Assembly: GCA_017609985.1 (NCBI GenBank) | Contig: JAFCCW010000010.1 | Span: forward strand, 1 to 64,000 | Direction: 5' to 3' | DNA from: Candidatus Iainarchaeum sp. | GTDB taxonomy: Archaea; Iainarchaeota; Iainarchaeia; Iainarchaeales; JAFCCW01 | DNA length: 64,000 bases | Shown here: positions 31,211 through 39,514 of the stretch, one piece after another | Layout: every line of letters starts with the position of its first letter | How positions within the stretch are numbered: the stretch's first letter is position 1 | Translations under genes and position numbers: made by a program | Notes under the pieces: generated by a model | Database searches by the model: none | The model's input: only the letters and a program-made list of their open reading frames with translations | Told to the model about the DNA's origin: nothing

Positions 31211-33103
31211 TTACTTGAGCCTTACTGCGTCAAGATTCTGGAGTGAAGAAGCATTTACTCTGAACTTGTTTGAGAAATATTTTGAGAGAGACATGCAATT
31301 ATGCTTGTCTCCGTGATTTATCAGAATTCTTTTTGGTTTTGGCTTTAAGTGTGTTACATAACTTGTAAGTTGTCTTATGTCTGAATGTCCTGAAAATCCT
31401 TCCACTGTTTCAACCTTCATGTTTATATTCAATGCTCTTGTTCTTCCCTTTTCAGTTGTTATTGGAATTTCCTTGTTGCCATTCTGTATTTTTCTGCCCA
31501 AACTGCCTTCTCCTTGCCATCCAACAAAAACAAGAGCATTTGCTGGATTTTCCGCCATTTTGTACAAGTATTCTAGTGAAGCACCGCCCGTGAGCATTCC
31601 CGAACTTGCCATAATAATTGCTGAACCATTCTCTAATATTTGATCCCTGTTTGTGTAATCTGCGGTTTCAAAAATTTCTGAAGTAAATGGTGAGTCATTC
31701 TGGAGAATTCTTCTTTGAACATTTTTTCTCAAATACTCTGGATATGCTGTGTGAATTGCTGAAGCCTCTCTAGTCATACCATCAACATAACACTTTGCTT
31801 CAATAAGTCCTTTTCTGTAAAAATTCTCTATAACGAGCATTATTTCCTGTCCTCTTCCCACTGCAAACACTGGAATTAACAGGCTTCCATCTCGCTGAAT
31901 TGTTTCATTAATTATGCGCAATAACTGGTCTTCGCTCATTTGTCTGTTTGGTTGAACATCATTCTTTCCCCCGTAAGTGCTTTCAATTATCAGAGTTTCA
32001 AGCCTTGGATACTTTATATCCACGTTATTGAATAATCTTGTAAACCCGTATTTGATGTCTCCAGTGTAAACAAGATTATGGTCTCCTTCTCCTATGTGCA
32101 TGTGCACTGAAGCACTTCCAAGAATATGTGCTGCATTGTGCAGTGTCATTCTCAAATCCGGAGCAATATCTGTTACTTCCCTGTAATCTCGGGGAATGCT
32201 ATGCGTTATCATATCCTTTACATCTTTTTCGCTGTAAGGTGGTTCTTTTCCTTCCTTTACAAGCACGTCAATGTAATCAAACTGTAGCAAAGTCATCAAG
32301 TCCCTGGTTGGCAAAGTACTGTAAACTGGTCCTTTGTAACCGAGCTTGAACAAGTATGGGATAAATCCAGAGTGATCTAAGTGAGCATGTCCAACAATAA
32401 CAGCGTCCAGTTCGTTCATTGGAAAATTTAGAGAATCAAGATATGGGAATGGTTCGTCTGTTGCAGCAACATTTATTCCACAGTCCATCAAAATCTTTGT
32501 GTTTGTTGTTTCAAGCATTATACAGCTTCTTCCAACCTGTCTAAAGCCTCCGAGTGCAGTTAATCTAACCCATCCCTTGCTGTTTTCTGGAACCTCTCGA
32601 TAAATATTTTCTGCTACTTCTTTTAGGATTTTCTTTCTTTCAGAGCTATTATTGAACAAATGTCTTCTGATTCCTGTGAGAATATCACTTTTTGAAGTTG
32701 GGGCTCTTAAAATATTTGGAGTCCAGCCAGTCTGAAGAATTATTTCCTTTGATGTTTCCCCGCCCTTGCCGATTACAAGCCCTGGTTTCATTACTTCCAT
32801 CACAACCTCTGAAAAAGAGTGATCAAACATCATGTCCTGTATTCCAGCATCTTCCGGAACAATTTCATTAATTTTCTTTTTTGCTTCTTCTTCATCCATC
32901 AGCATGTTCTTTGATGTTCTGATGTTTACTCTTTTCTTTAGTTCGTGAGCAAGCTTTGCTACGTAATTCTCATTTTCAAAAAAAGCTTTTGGGTTTTTTG
33001 TATAAATAGCTACTTCTGGGCCTTCAAGCTCTACTTTTGAAATCTGGGTTTCCCTTGGCAGGATTTCCTGCACAATATCCTCTGTTTCCTTTAGTATTTT
33101 CAT
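31211..33103 (-). CDS. fttA: FttA/aCPSF1 transcription-termination ribonuclease
   Basis: The 630-aa protein is the KH-domain metallo-beta-lactamase/beta-CASP nuclease that terminates archaeal transcription and shapes mRNA 3' ends. KH domains occupy about residues 1-140 (VIGKGGETSKEI). The metal-binding HAHLDHSGFIPYLF and GSASVHMHI follow, with beta-CASP segments IPVFAVGRGQEIMLVIE, IIMASSGMLTGGASLEY and FVGWQGEGSLGR, and the late FSGHSDIRQL and NHGDKHNC. The length is normal (about 630-640). The 3' region of its own gene carries oligo-T runs and copies of the TATACATAAC motif. Confidence 0.97.
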   Translation of the reverse strand: MKILKETEDIVQEILPRETQISKVELEGPEVAIYTKNPKAFFENENYVAKLAHELKKRVNIRTSKNMLMDEEEAKKKINEIVPEDAGIQDMMFDHSFSEVVMEVMKPGLVIGKGGETSKEIILQTGWTPNILRAPTSKSDILTGIRRHLFNNSSERKKILKEVAENIYREVPENSKGWVRLTALGGFRQVGRSCIMLETTNTKILMDCGINVAATDEPFPYLDSLNFPMNELDAVIVGHAHLDHSGFIPYLFKLGYKGPVYSTLPTRDLMTLLQFDYIDVLVKEGKEPPYSEKDVKDMITHSIPRDYREVTDIAPDLRMTLHNAAHILGSASVHMHIGEGDHNLVYTGDIKYGFTRLFNNVDIKYPRLETLIIESTYGGKNDVQPNRQMSEDQLLRIINETIQRDGSLLIPVFAVGRGQEIMLVIENFYRKGLIEAKCYVDGMTREASAIHTAYPEYLRKNVQRRILQNDSPFTSEIFETADYTNRDQILENGSAIIMASSGMLTGGASLEYLYKMAENPANALVFVGWQGEGSLGRKIQNGNKEIPITTEKGRTRALNINMKVETVEGFSGHSDIRQLTSYVTHLKPKPKRILINHGDKHNCMSLSKYFSNKFRVNASSLQNLDAVRLK

Positions 33104-33154
33104 TTATATCACTGGCCTTTAAGGTCAAGGCAATAAGATAAAGCAAGCGTGAAC

Positions 33155-33805
33155 CTAGTTTGCTTTATTCTCAATGAATTTTTTAACTTTAGCGTCGTCA
33201 ATTTGTCTTACTCCGTTCTGGTCTATGACCATAACAGAAATTGAGACTCCGCCAGAGTAAATATCCCGTTTTTTTGCAGCACTAACTGCTTTTACACAAA
33301 GCGCTATTCCTTCATTCTCTGTTAATCCTGTTTTGTACTGCTGGTCTAGGACGCTTAAAGCAAGCTCTGTTCCCGAACCAGAAACAGCATAGCTCTTTCT
33401 TTCAAGAATTCCGCCGAATGGGGTTATCTCAAAAAGTTCTGGTTCGTTATTTACTCCGCCCAAGATAAACTGGGCAATAAATGGATAATATCTGTTTGCA
33501 TTCAAAACATTTGAAAGATATGCTGCTAATGCCTTTGGAGTAATCATTGTTTCTCTTTCAACCTCGTAGAGGTTTGCATGACTCTTCAAAAAGCGAATAA
33601 CTGTAAGAGAATCTCCAACAGACCCAGCGTTAGTAACTGCAATTCTTTCAGTTATTTCATAAATTTTCTGGGCTTCCTCATCATAAGCAAGGTGACCCAT
33701 TGAAGCACGCATGTCTGCTGCAAGAACTACTGCATTTTCAGTAATAATTCCAACCGTAGTTGTTCCTGTTTTTAAATCCTGTTTTTGATCCAATAAAACC
33801 ACCAA
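33155..33805 (-). CDS. psmB: Proteasome beta subunit
   Basis: The 216-aa precursor has a 14-residue propeptide ending in Gly, then the catalytic Thr15 of TTTVGIITENAVVLAADMRAS. Other family marks are the Lys of the active site (AQKIYEI), GSVGDSL, and YAVSGSGTELALSVLD. It forms the inner rings of the 20S proteasome. Short propeptides are normal for archaea. Confidence 0.96.
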   Translation of the reverse strand: MVVLLDQKQDLKTGTTTVGIITENAVVLAADMRASMGHLAYDEEAQKIYEITERIAVTNAGSVGDSLTVIRFLKSHANLYEVERETMITPKALAAYLSNVLNANRYYPFIAQFILGGVNNEPELFEITPFGGILERKSYAVSGSGTELALSVLDQQYKTGLTENEGIALCVKAVSAAKKRDIYSGGVSISVMVIDQNGVRQIDDAKVKKFIENKAN

Positions 33806-33874
33806 ATAAAAGAGCCTATTTTTTGGTAATAACTTCCTACTGACAAAGGTTTAAAAAGCTAATTTTTGTCTTGT

Positions 33875-34450
33875 TCAAGAAGGCTTTGAAACCACAAGAG
33901 TGTTTCCCTCAAATCTAGGTTTCCAGCCTTTTTTTTCAAGAGATTTCAGAAAATCACTTCTTTTTTGAATATTTCCTGAAATCTGCAATTTTCCAATTCT
34001 TGTTTCTCCACCTTTTCTTACAACTCTCATCATTTCATTAATTACTTCAAACAATTTTTTTTCATAAATTGACGCAGAATAACTTGCAATCAAAAGATCA
34101 AATGATTCTCTTTTGAATGGAAGTTTTGCCCAATTGCCTGTGACAGCTTTTTTAAGTCCTATTTTGTTTGAATATTCTCGCATAGCTTCAAGATTGAATG
34201 CAAGATCAAGCGATACTATATTGAATGGTTTTTTGCTATATTTGTGTCCAAGTCTTGAGAATCCAGAACCTATGTCCAGTACTCTTTTTCCTCGCAGGTC
34301 TTTTTTAGTTAACTTAAGATTTCTTAAAATTTCAGAGGCTGGTCTTTGAGTCATACCCAACCCTTGCCAGATAGCGTCTTCAAAAATTTCCTGCCTTTCT
34401 GCTTTTAATCTTTTAGGGTCAAGTTTTGCAATTCTCTTTCTTCTCAACAT
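33875..34450 (-). CDS. Class I SAM-dependent methyltransferase
   Basis: The 191-aa protein has motif I GKRVLDIGSGFSRLGHKY, an acidic residue after strand 2 (IVSLDLAFN), GNWAKLPFKRESFDLLIASYSASIY around motif IV and the post-motif VRKGGETRIG. The fold is a UbiE/Methyltransf_11-type Rossmann fold. The substrate is not indicated; the basic N-terminal 30 residues may help RNA or protein binding. Confidence 0.8.
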   Translation of the reverse strand: MLRRKRIAKLDPKRLKAERQEIFEDAIWQGLGMTQRPASEILRNLKLTKKDLRGKRVLDIGSGFSRLGHKYSKKPFNIVSLDLAFNLEAMREYSNKIGLKKAVTGNWAKLPFKRESFDLLIASYSASIYEKKLFEVINEMMRVVRKGGETRIGKLQISGNIQKRSDFLKSLEKKGWKPRFEGNTLVVSKPS

Positions 34451-34459
34451 ACAATTAGT

Positions 34460-35260
34460 TTACTTTTCTTCCTTTTTATCTTTTGTCGTTCCTTCGGTTT
34501 CTTTTTTTTCTGTTTTGTCTGCTGTTTCTTCTTTCTTAGCACTGCTCTTTTCGCCTGTTTTCTCCTTTCCTTTACTCTTCTCTTTTTTCTTTCCTTCAAA
34601 TTCTTCAACAAACACAACCTTCTTTATTCCAAGATTACTTCCTGTCAGCGAATCAGAAAAAATCTTTTTCAGCTGAGCAATTGCCTGTCCATACTTAGCA
34701 TCAATTCTGACAACTGCTTCTTCTCCCTTTACCTTAAGCTCTGCTTCTCCTTTTGGAAGCCCGCCAAAATATTTTTCAAAAACTGCTTTTGTTCCCTTTT
34801 CCTTGTCAGTAATCTCTTCCTTTATTTCCACATCGAATTCTACGCTTCTTCCAGCCAGGGGGTGGTTGAAGTCTACTCTAACCCTTCCTCCGCTCACTGA
34901 TTGAACACGCGCGTTTCTTCCATTTGCTTCAATAATCATGCCTGGAAAAGGTGTCATTTTCTCTTTTTTAAATTCTTTAAGTGGAATAACCTTTACAAGT
35001 TCTGCGCTTCTCTCTCCAAAAGCCTCGCTTGCTTCTAACTCCAGCTTCTTGTTGTCTCCCTTTTTCATTCCGATTAATGCCTTGTCAAGCCCTTGCACAA
35101 GCTCTCCCTTGCCTGCAACAACAAGAACTGGTTCATATTTGCCATTTCTTGACTCTGCTTGCTTGTCAGCATCTTTTTCTCTTGTTGTGTCAAAAACATC
35201 TCCGCCCACAACTCTTCCAGTATAATCAATTTTTGCTAAACTCCCTTCTTTCAAAGCCAT
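34460..35260 (-). CDS. FKBP-type peptidyl-prolyl isomerase (long SlyD-like)
   Basis: The 266-aa protein has a split FKBP domain (IDYTGRVVGGDVFDTTRE ... GELVQGLDKALIGMKKGD) with an inserted IF chaperone domain (VIPLKEFKKEKMTPFPGM, then RVRVDFNHPLAGRSVEFDVEI). A C-terminal domain (about 160-220) is typical of long archaeal FKBPs, and the end is a Lys/Glu-rich tail (about 222-266). It acts as prolyl isomerase and folding helper in the cytosol. Confidence 0.92.
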   Translation of the reverse strand: MALKEGSLAKIDYTGRVVGGDVFDTTREKDADKQAESRNGKYEPVLVVAGKGELVQGLDKALIGMKKGDNKKLELEASEAFGERSAELVKVIPLKEFKKEKMTPFPGMIIEANGRNARVQSVSGGRVRVDFNHPLAGRSVEFDVEIKEEITDKEKGTKAVFEKYFGGLPKGEAELKVKGEEAVVRIDAKYGQAIAQLKKIFSDSLTGSNLGIKKVVFVEEFEGKKKEKSKGKEKTGEKSSAKKEETADKTEKKETEGTTKDKKEEK

Positions 35261-35352
35261 TTATCTCACCTTTATAAAAACCCTTTTTAATGCTTTTCAT
35301 ACAAAAAACAGTAATAAGATTGGCTTATGAAACTTTTTTAAAGGTGTGTTAA

Positions 35353-36096
35353 ATGGAAAAATGGCAAACTATTCTCATTCTGATTGTGATTGCAATTGGT
35401 TTTTCAGGACTGAGTTTTTTCGGAAGCCAGAATAATTCGGGAAACAATACTGAGGACATTCCCCCTTTGTTCAATCCAGACCAGAGCCAGGTCACAATGA
35501 TTGCTAAGGGAGTGGAAATAGAAATCGCAAATTTGCTTCCGACAATTTATGTTGAAGCTGAAACAGAGGAGCTTGACGCACAACCAATCGCAGAACAACT
35601 TTACAAGGTTGAAGGAGTAAAGATAGTTAACAATCCAAAGCTCTCACTTCAATACCAGAACTTGCTTACATTCTCGGCAACAATTTCTTTTGAAACAGAT
35701 CAAACTGCTGAAGAAATTCTTGCAAGAATAAATGACCTGAATTCTCTGCCTTTTGTTTCCAAAGTAAGAGGACAAGCTTTCGCAGTTGTAAACCTGCCAG
35801 CTCAGCTTGAACTTAGTCTTCCAAACGATGAGAACACTACAATGCTTCACAAGTTTGAAGAATCAATGGCTAACGCAATAATCTATTCTCTTGACAAAAA
35901 GAACGGGGACACAATCACTGCAGATGTAGCAGTTGTTCTTGCTGGAGAAAAAGCTCTTCAAATAGCAGTTGAAGAACAGGTTCCAGTTCAAGAAATCAGC
36001 GAAGGGGAAGAAACAGAGTTAAGTTCTGAAGACAATACTCTTCCTGAAGAACAGACAGATGAATCACCGGAATCCGATGAAGAAGCAAGCGAATAA
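35353..36096 (+). CDS. Membrane-anchored extracellular protein
   Basis: The 247-aa protein has an N-terminal membrane helix (ILILIVIAIGFSGLSFFG), an Asn-rich linker, two alpha/beta repeats of about 60 aa (IYVEAETEELDAQPIAEQLYKVEGV and FSATISFETDQTAEEILARINDL look like related halves), and an acidic Ser/Glu tail (about 205-247). No family recognised. The acidic tail faces outside if the N-terminal helix is an uncleaved anchor. Confidence 0.65.
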   Translation: MEKWQTILILIVIAIGFSGLSFFGSQNNSGNNTEDIPPLFNPDQSQVTMIAKGVEIEIANLLPTIYVEAETEELDAQPIAEQLYKVEGVKIVNNPKLSLQYQNLLTFSATISFETDQTAEEILARINDLNSLPFVSKVRGQAFAVVNLPAQLELSLPNDENTTMLHKFEESMANAIIYSLDKKNGDTITADVAVVLAGEKALQIAVEEQVPVQEISEGEETELSSEDNTLPEEQTDESPESDEEASE

Positions 36097-36162
36097 CTGT
36101 TAAATAATTATTCTTCATTTTTTTCTTGCACTATCAAATTGTCTTAGTGTCTTAGCTGAATT

Positions 36163-36465
36163 TCAACCATTTCTCTGAGTGACGCTCCTGAATGCCCCTG
36201 TGCCTTGAAATGGTTTGAAAGTAATTTTAGCTTGTTCTCTTGTCATGTTTTTGTCTCTTGCAAGCACTTGCCCAAAACCAGCGTTATCTTTTCCCTTTCT
36301 TTTTAATTTAGCTGTTACTCTTGCTAATTCAGTATTGGAAATTCCCATTCTCCGTTGCTCGTTTTTCCCGCGCTTAAAATCTGCTCCTAATTTGCCACAA
36401 ACATCTTCAAAATGTCTCCTTTGCCCTTTTTTTATCTCTCCCGGTCTTCTTGGAATTTCATTCAT
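36163..36465 (-). CDS. Hypothetical basic protein downstream of nac
   Basis: The 100-aa protein is highly basic and helical with a Gly-rich end. It overlaps the nac stop by eight bases on the same strand, so it is translated with nac. No family recognised; nucleic-acid binding is plausible from charge only. Confidence 0.55.
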   Translation of the reverse strand: MNEIPRRPGEIKKGQRRHFEDVCGKLGADFKRGKNEQRRMGISNTELARVTAKLKRKGKDNAGFGQVLARDKNMTREQAKITFKPFQGTGAFRSVTQRNG

Positions 36466-36802
36466 CTCCTTTCAGTTCCAGGATTGCTTCTGCTATGTCG
36501 CCCTCGTTTTTCTTCAATGCAGCTTCTGCTTTTTTCTCGTCTACTCCTGCCTGTTCCATTACCATCTTGATGTCTTCTTCCGGAATCTTTTTTCCCTCTT
36601 CTTTTTCTTCGCCCATTATTGTGTAGGTTTTTTGTCCCTGCATTTCAACTGCTGAAACACTTGGCTTTTCTATAACAATTTTTCTGTCTTTTAACTCAAT
36701 CGTAACCCGCTCGGCTTCAAGCTCTTCTGTCTTAATTCCCAGTTGCTTCATCATCTTGCCCATCTGCTTTGGATTCATTCCTTTTCCCATTCCCGGAAAC
36801 AT
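36458..36802 (-). CDS. nac: Nascent polypeptide-associated complex protein
   Basis: The 114-aa protein matches archaeal NAC: N-terminal Met/Gly/Lys-rich MFPGMGKGMNPKQMGKMMKQLGI, the NAC beta-barrel (RVTIELKDRKIVIEKPSVSAVEMQGQKTYTIMG) and a C-terminal UBA domain (EDIKMVMEQAGVDEKKAEAALKKNEGDIAEAILEL). It binds nascent chains on the ribosome. Confidence 0.95.
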   Translation of the reverse strand: MFPGMGKGMNPKQMGKMMKQLGIKTEELEAERVTIELKDRKIVIEKPSVSAVEMQGQKTYTIMGEEKEEGKKIPEEDIKMVMEQAGVDEKKAEAALKKNEGDIAEAILELKGDE

Positions 36803-36893
36803 TCAATCACCTCTTTTTTTGCCTTGTTTTTTTCTTTCTTATTCATTCTTGTTCCAAAAAACTTATTAACTTCTTGACACTTCTATTTTTTAG

Positions 36894-37538
36894 ATGAGCT
36901 TTATCATCTCATCAGTGGAAAAGTTTAATGAAATAGCTGGAAATGATTTTGAGAGAGATGAGGCTCGAATTTCTGCAATGGAGCATTATTTTTCAAAAGG
37001 GGGAGTAATCAAGGTTGCTCCATCTTCAAATAGTTGGCCTTCTCTACTTTATCCAAATCCTTTAAATCTGAAAACCAAGATTGACAAGCTTTCAACAAAC
37101 AGAGGAATTTTTCTAAAAAAACAGTTTGCTTGGAAACAAAAGTTGAGGGATGCTAGCATTTATGAACTGGCAAACAATGTCAAAAAATTTAAGGAAAAAG
37201 CTTACTGGAAGCATGTTTCCAAGTACATGTCTGACCAGGATTATCGAGCAGATGCTGACTCTGTAAAGCTTCCGATTCATCTCGTTGCAGACAAGCGCTG
37301 GAAGCCAATGATTGAAATGTTTGTGGAAGACTATGACTATAGAAAGAAACTCACAGAAACAGTTGAGAAAAGCATTGTTTACAAAGATGACAAGCGCGTT
37401 GCCCGATTTGCTGACGTAATCCAGTCATTTCGTGTAGACGAATCCACAAAAAAAATCAACGAGCTTCAGGCAAAAATTGATGCAATTGACAAAGACATTG
37501 AATCAATGAAAGAAATGATGAAATGGGGCAAAAGCTAA
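36894..37538 (+). CDS. Hypothetical protein
   Basis: The 214-aa soluble protein is mostly helical, with a coiled-coil C-terminus (TKKINELQAKIDAIDKDIESMKEMM). No signal peptide, membrane helix or known motif. Tail-to-tail with the next gene (4-base overlap). Confidence 0.55.
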   Translation: MSFIISSVEKFNEIAGNDFERDEARISAMEHYFSKGGVIKVAPSSNSWPSLLYPNPLNLKTKIDKLSTNRGIFLKKQFAWKQKLRDASIYELANNVKKFKEKAYWKHVSKYMSDQDYRADADSVKLPIHLVADKRWKPMIEMFVEDYDYRKKLTETVEKSIVYKDDKRVARFADVIQSFRVDESTKKINELQAKIDAIDKDIESMKEMMKWGKS

Positions 37539-38377
37539 AATCTTTGTTTTCCCGATGACTCTCCATTGATTGCATTTATTGCATTGTTAATGACAACCAT
37601 TGGAAGCTCGTGGTCTGTTCCTTTCACAGGCCCTAACTGTCTTATTTCTTTAATTCTGCTTTCAAGCTCTGGAATTATTTGTGTTTTGAGAAGTTCAATG
37701 ATTTTTTCTTCTCTTTGTTCATGAGCTTTTCTTGCAATATCTGTAATTCCTTGTGCGCAAAGTCCTGAAAGAGATGGATTGCTGTGCTCTATTCCAAAAA
37801 CTAATCCTTCTGCTGCTTCAATTCTTTTCATTCTAAATCTAATTCCTGCCTTTTTCAAGTGCTCTGCTGCTTCTTCTCTTATTGGTTGGTTGTGCTCATT
37901 TTCAACAGTCTCTGACAAAAAACTTGTTGACCTTTCTCCAATAGTAAAAAGTGTTTCCACAAAAGAATGCCTAAAATAATTCTCTCTTCTTTTTACATCT
38001 TGGCTTGTGGATTCTTTTGATTTTCTTCTTGAAGCAGTAATTATGTCGTGATAGTATGTTCTTCCATCTGCTCCAAGATGATTTATTGCTGCAAGAAGAG
38101 CATTAACTCTTATTTTTGGGTTTTCATATCTAAGCAGTCTGGAAACAATGTCGTGCACAAGCTGTGTTGGAACAGAAGTTCTTATTCTTAGCGCGTTTGC
38201 AAGATACTCTAATTCGGTTTCATCTCCTCTTTCCATAATTTCCGCAATAACTTTCACTGCTTCTCGTCTAAATTCATTCTTGCCCTCTGAAGCAATTTCA
38301 AGAAAAGTATGGGTATTTTCTCTTTCCTGTTCTGGGTCTCTGCCAGACTCTCCTGCTCTTCTATTTCTTCTAATCAT
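37535..38377 (-). CDS. HEAT-repeat-like helical protein
   Basis: The 280-aa protein consists of paired helices resembling HEAT/armadillo repeats: RREAVKVIAEIMERGDETELEYLANAL, IRVNALLAAINHLG, EEAAEHLKKAG and GLCAQGITDIARKA. Such solenoids act as protein-binding scaffolds. The partner is unknown. It is divergent from the 38504 operon. Confidence 0.6.
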   Translation of the reverse strand: MIRRNRRAGESGRDPEQERENTHTFLEIASEGKNEFRREAVKVIAEIMERGDETELEYLANALRIRTSVPTQLVHDIVSRLLRYENPKIRVNALLAAINHLGADGRTYYHDIITASRRKSKESTSQDVKRRENYFRHSFVETLFTIGERSTSFLSETVENEHNQPIREEAAEHLKKAGIRFRMKRIEAAEGLVFGIEHSNPSLSGLCAQGITDIARKAHEQREEKIIELLKTQIIPELESRIKEIRQLGPVKGTDHELPMVVINNAINAINGESSGKQRF

Positions 38378-38432
38378 AAAAAGAAAACAATTCGAGTCAA
38401 TAAAACTTTATTGGAAATTTTTCTTCCTTCAA

Positions 38433-38471
38433 GTTCACCGGAAATCCAGTGTGCTTCAAGCAGTATATAAA
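38433..38471 (+). promoter_or_regulatory. Promoter of the 38504-38870 operon with shared upstream element
   Basis: GTTCACCGGAA (38433-38443), 20 bp, then the strong TATA box TATATAAA (38464-38471). A Shine-Dalgarno GAGGTGAT and ATG 38504 follow. The DNA before the element (ATTGGAAATTTTTCTTCCTTCAA) also resembles that before the PolB-like promoter element. Confidence 0.7.
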
Positions 38472-38503
38472 GCTCGGAGCAGAACTGTTTACGAGGTGAT
38501 TAA

Positions 38504-38578
38504 ATGAGTGCTTTTAGGATAATGAGGTTTGAAGAAGCTTTAGGAGAAAGAAACGCATTGCGTTCTTTCATTAAATAA
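38504..38578 (+). CDS. 24-aa leader-like peptide
   Basis: ATG 38504 has a full Shine-Dalgarno (GAGGTGAT) and lies about 33 bp after the TATA box. It encodes MSAFRIMRFEEALGERNALRSFIK and stops 58 bases before the next gene. Its last codons form a hairpin (GAAAGAAACGC/GCGTTCTTTC). It may be a small functional protein or a regulatory uORF. Confidence 0.5.
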   Translation: MSAFRIMRFEEALGERNALRSFIK

Positions 38579-38636
38579 ATTAATAACCAAACAATCAAAA
38601 CAATTTAACAAACTGAAATGCAAAGGAGGTGGGTCA

Positions 38637-38870
38637 ATGCAACCAGTAAAAAAATATTCTGCAGGCGGCCTTCAGGTCGCAGTATGGGAAAATGAAAGCA
38701 AAACAGGCGGAAAATTCCACACAGTCTCCATGGACAGAAGCTACAAGGACAACAAAGACAATTGGCAGAAAACAAACACTCTACGAGTAAATGATATTCC
38801 AAAAGCAGTTGTTGCTCTTACAAGAGCATATGAATTCGCAGTCCTCAAAGAACCAACAATTGCAGACTAA
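38637..38870 (+). CDS. Small conserved protein, possibly PC4-like
   Basis: The 77-aa protein has four beta strands and a C-terminal helix: LQVAVWEN, FHTVSMDRSYKD, WQKTNTLRVNDIPKAVVALTRAYEFAVL. The VWEN...TVxxxRxYKD...W..TxxLRxxDxPKAxxALxxAYE pattern occurs in a widespread small archaeal/bacterial family related to ssDNA-binding PC4/Whirly folds; I am not certain of the name. It has its own Shine-Dalgarno AAAGGAGGTGGG. It shares an upstream promoter element with repair genes. Confidence 0.7.
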   Translation: MQPVKKYSAGGLQVAVWENESKTGGKFHTVSMDRSYKDNKDNWQKTNTLRVNDIPKAVVALTRAYEFAVLKEPTIAD

Positions 38871-38909
38871 CTGGAACAACAAAAACAAAAATGCCTGAGC
38901 AGGCTTTGC

Positions 38910-39437
38910 CTATGTTCCATCTCCGACAGTGTATCCGCCTCTGCTCCCAGCCGAAGGCCCTTTTTCTTCCCACAAGTTATCAATCCTCAAAGTAAGATTC
39001 CTTTGTTTTCCTTCAACAACTGCGTCAACTGTTCTTTTCCTGTTTACCCAACCTGTTTCTGGGTCGTGACTAAGAAGATTGAATCTTCCGTGAAGAGTGG
39101 GTTTATTCAACATATAAACTAATCGAGTGTGCCCTCCGGTTTTAATCAAAAACACGCTAGAAACAGGGTGTTCTGTTCTATCTATGGTTATGCTTTTCAC
39201 TGGAACACGTTTTGCTGGAAATTTTTTCCCAACAAGCTCGTCTCTTAACTGGTTAGGGGTTATAGTTTTTTCAGGGGTTGGAATCGTTCTTGCGTTAATT
39301 GGTTCGTCTCCATTTAGCTGTCTTTCAAGTTTTTTTCTTTCCAGTGAAGTTCTTTCGGCAGTTATTGCTTTTCCTGCTCTTTTTCTTGCTTCAGCTGACT
39401 GGACTGTTTTTGCTGGCTCACCCTTGCCTCTAATCAT
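38910..39437 (-). CDS. Hypothetical protein
   Basis: From ATG 39437 (MIRGKGEPAK) the protein is about 175 aa: a basic helical first half (EARKRAGKAITAERTSLERKKLERQL) and a beta-rich second half (SVFLIKTGGHTRLVYML). The longer track ORF would overlap the hel308 start and begins with hydrophobic translation of the promoter region. No family recognised. Confidence 0.5.
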   Translation of the reverse strand: MIRGKGEPAKTVQSAEARKRAGKAITAERTSLERKKLERQLNGDEPINARTIPTPEKTITPNQLRDELVGKKFPAKRVPVKSITIDRTEHPVSSVFLIKTGGHTRLVYMLNKPTLHGRFNLLSHDPETGWVNRKRTVDAVVEGKQRNLTLRIDNLWEEKGPSAGSRGGYTVGDGT

Positions 39438-39514
39438 TCTTTTTATTCTTTCAAATACCCTGTAAACAAAAACGCAAACGAGGTATTTAATTGTTTTCTT
39501 TGCCCAATCTTTAA

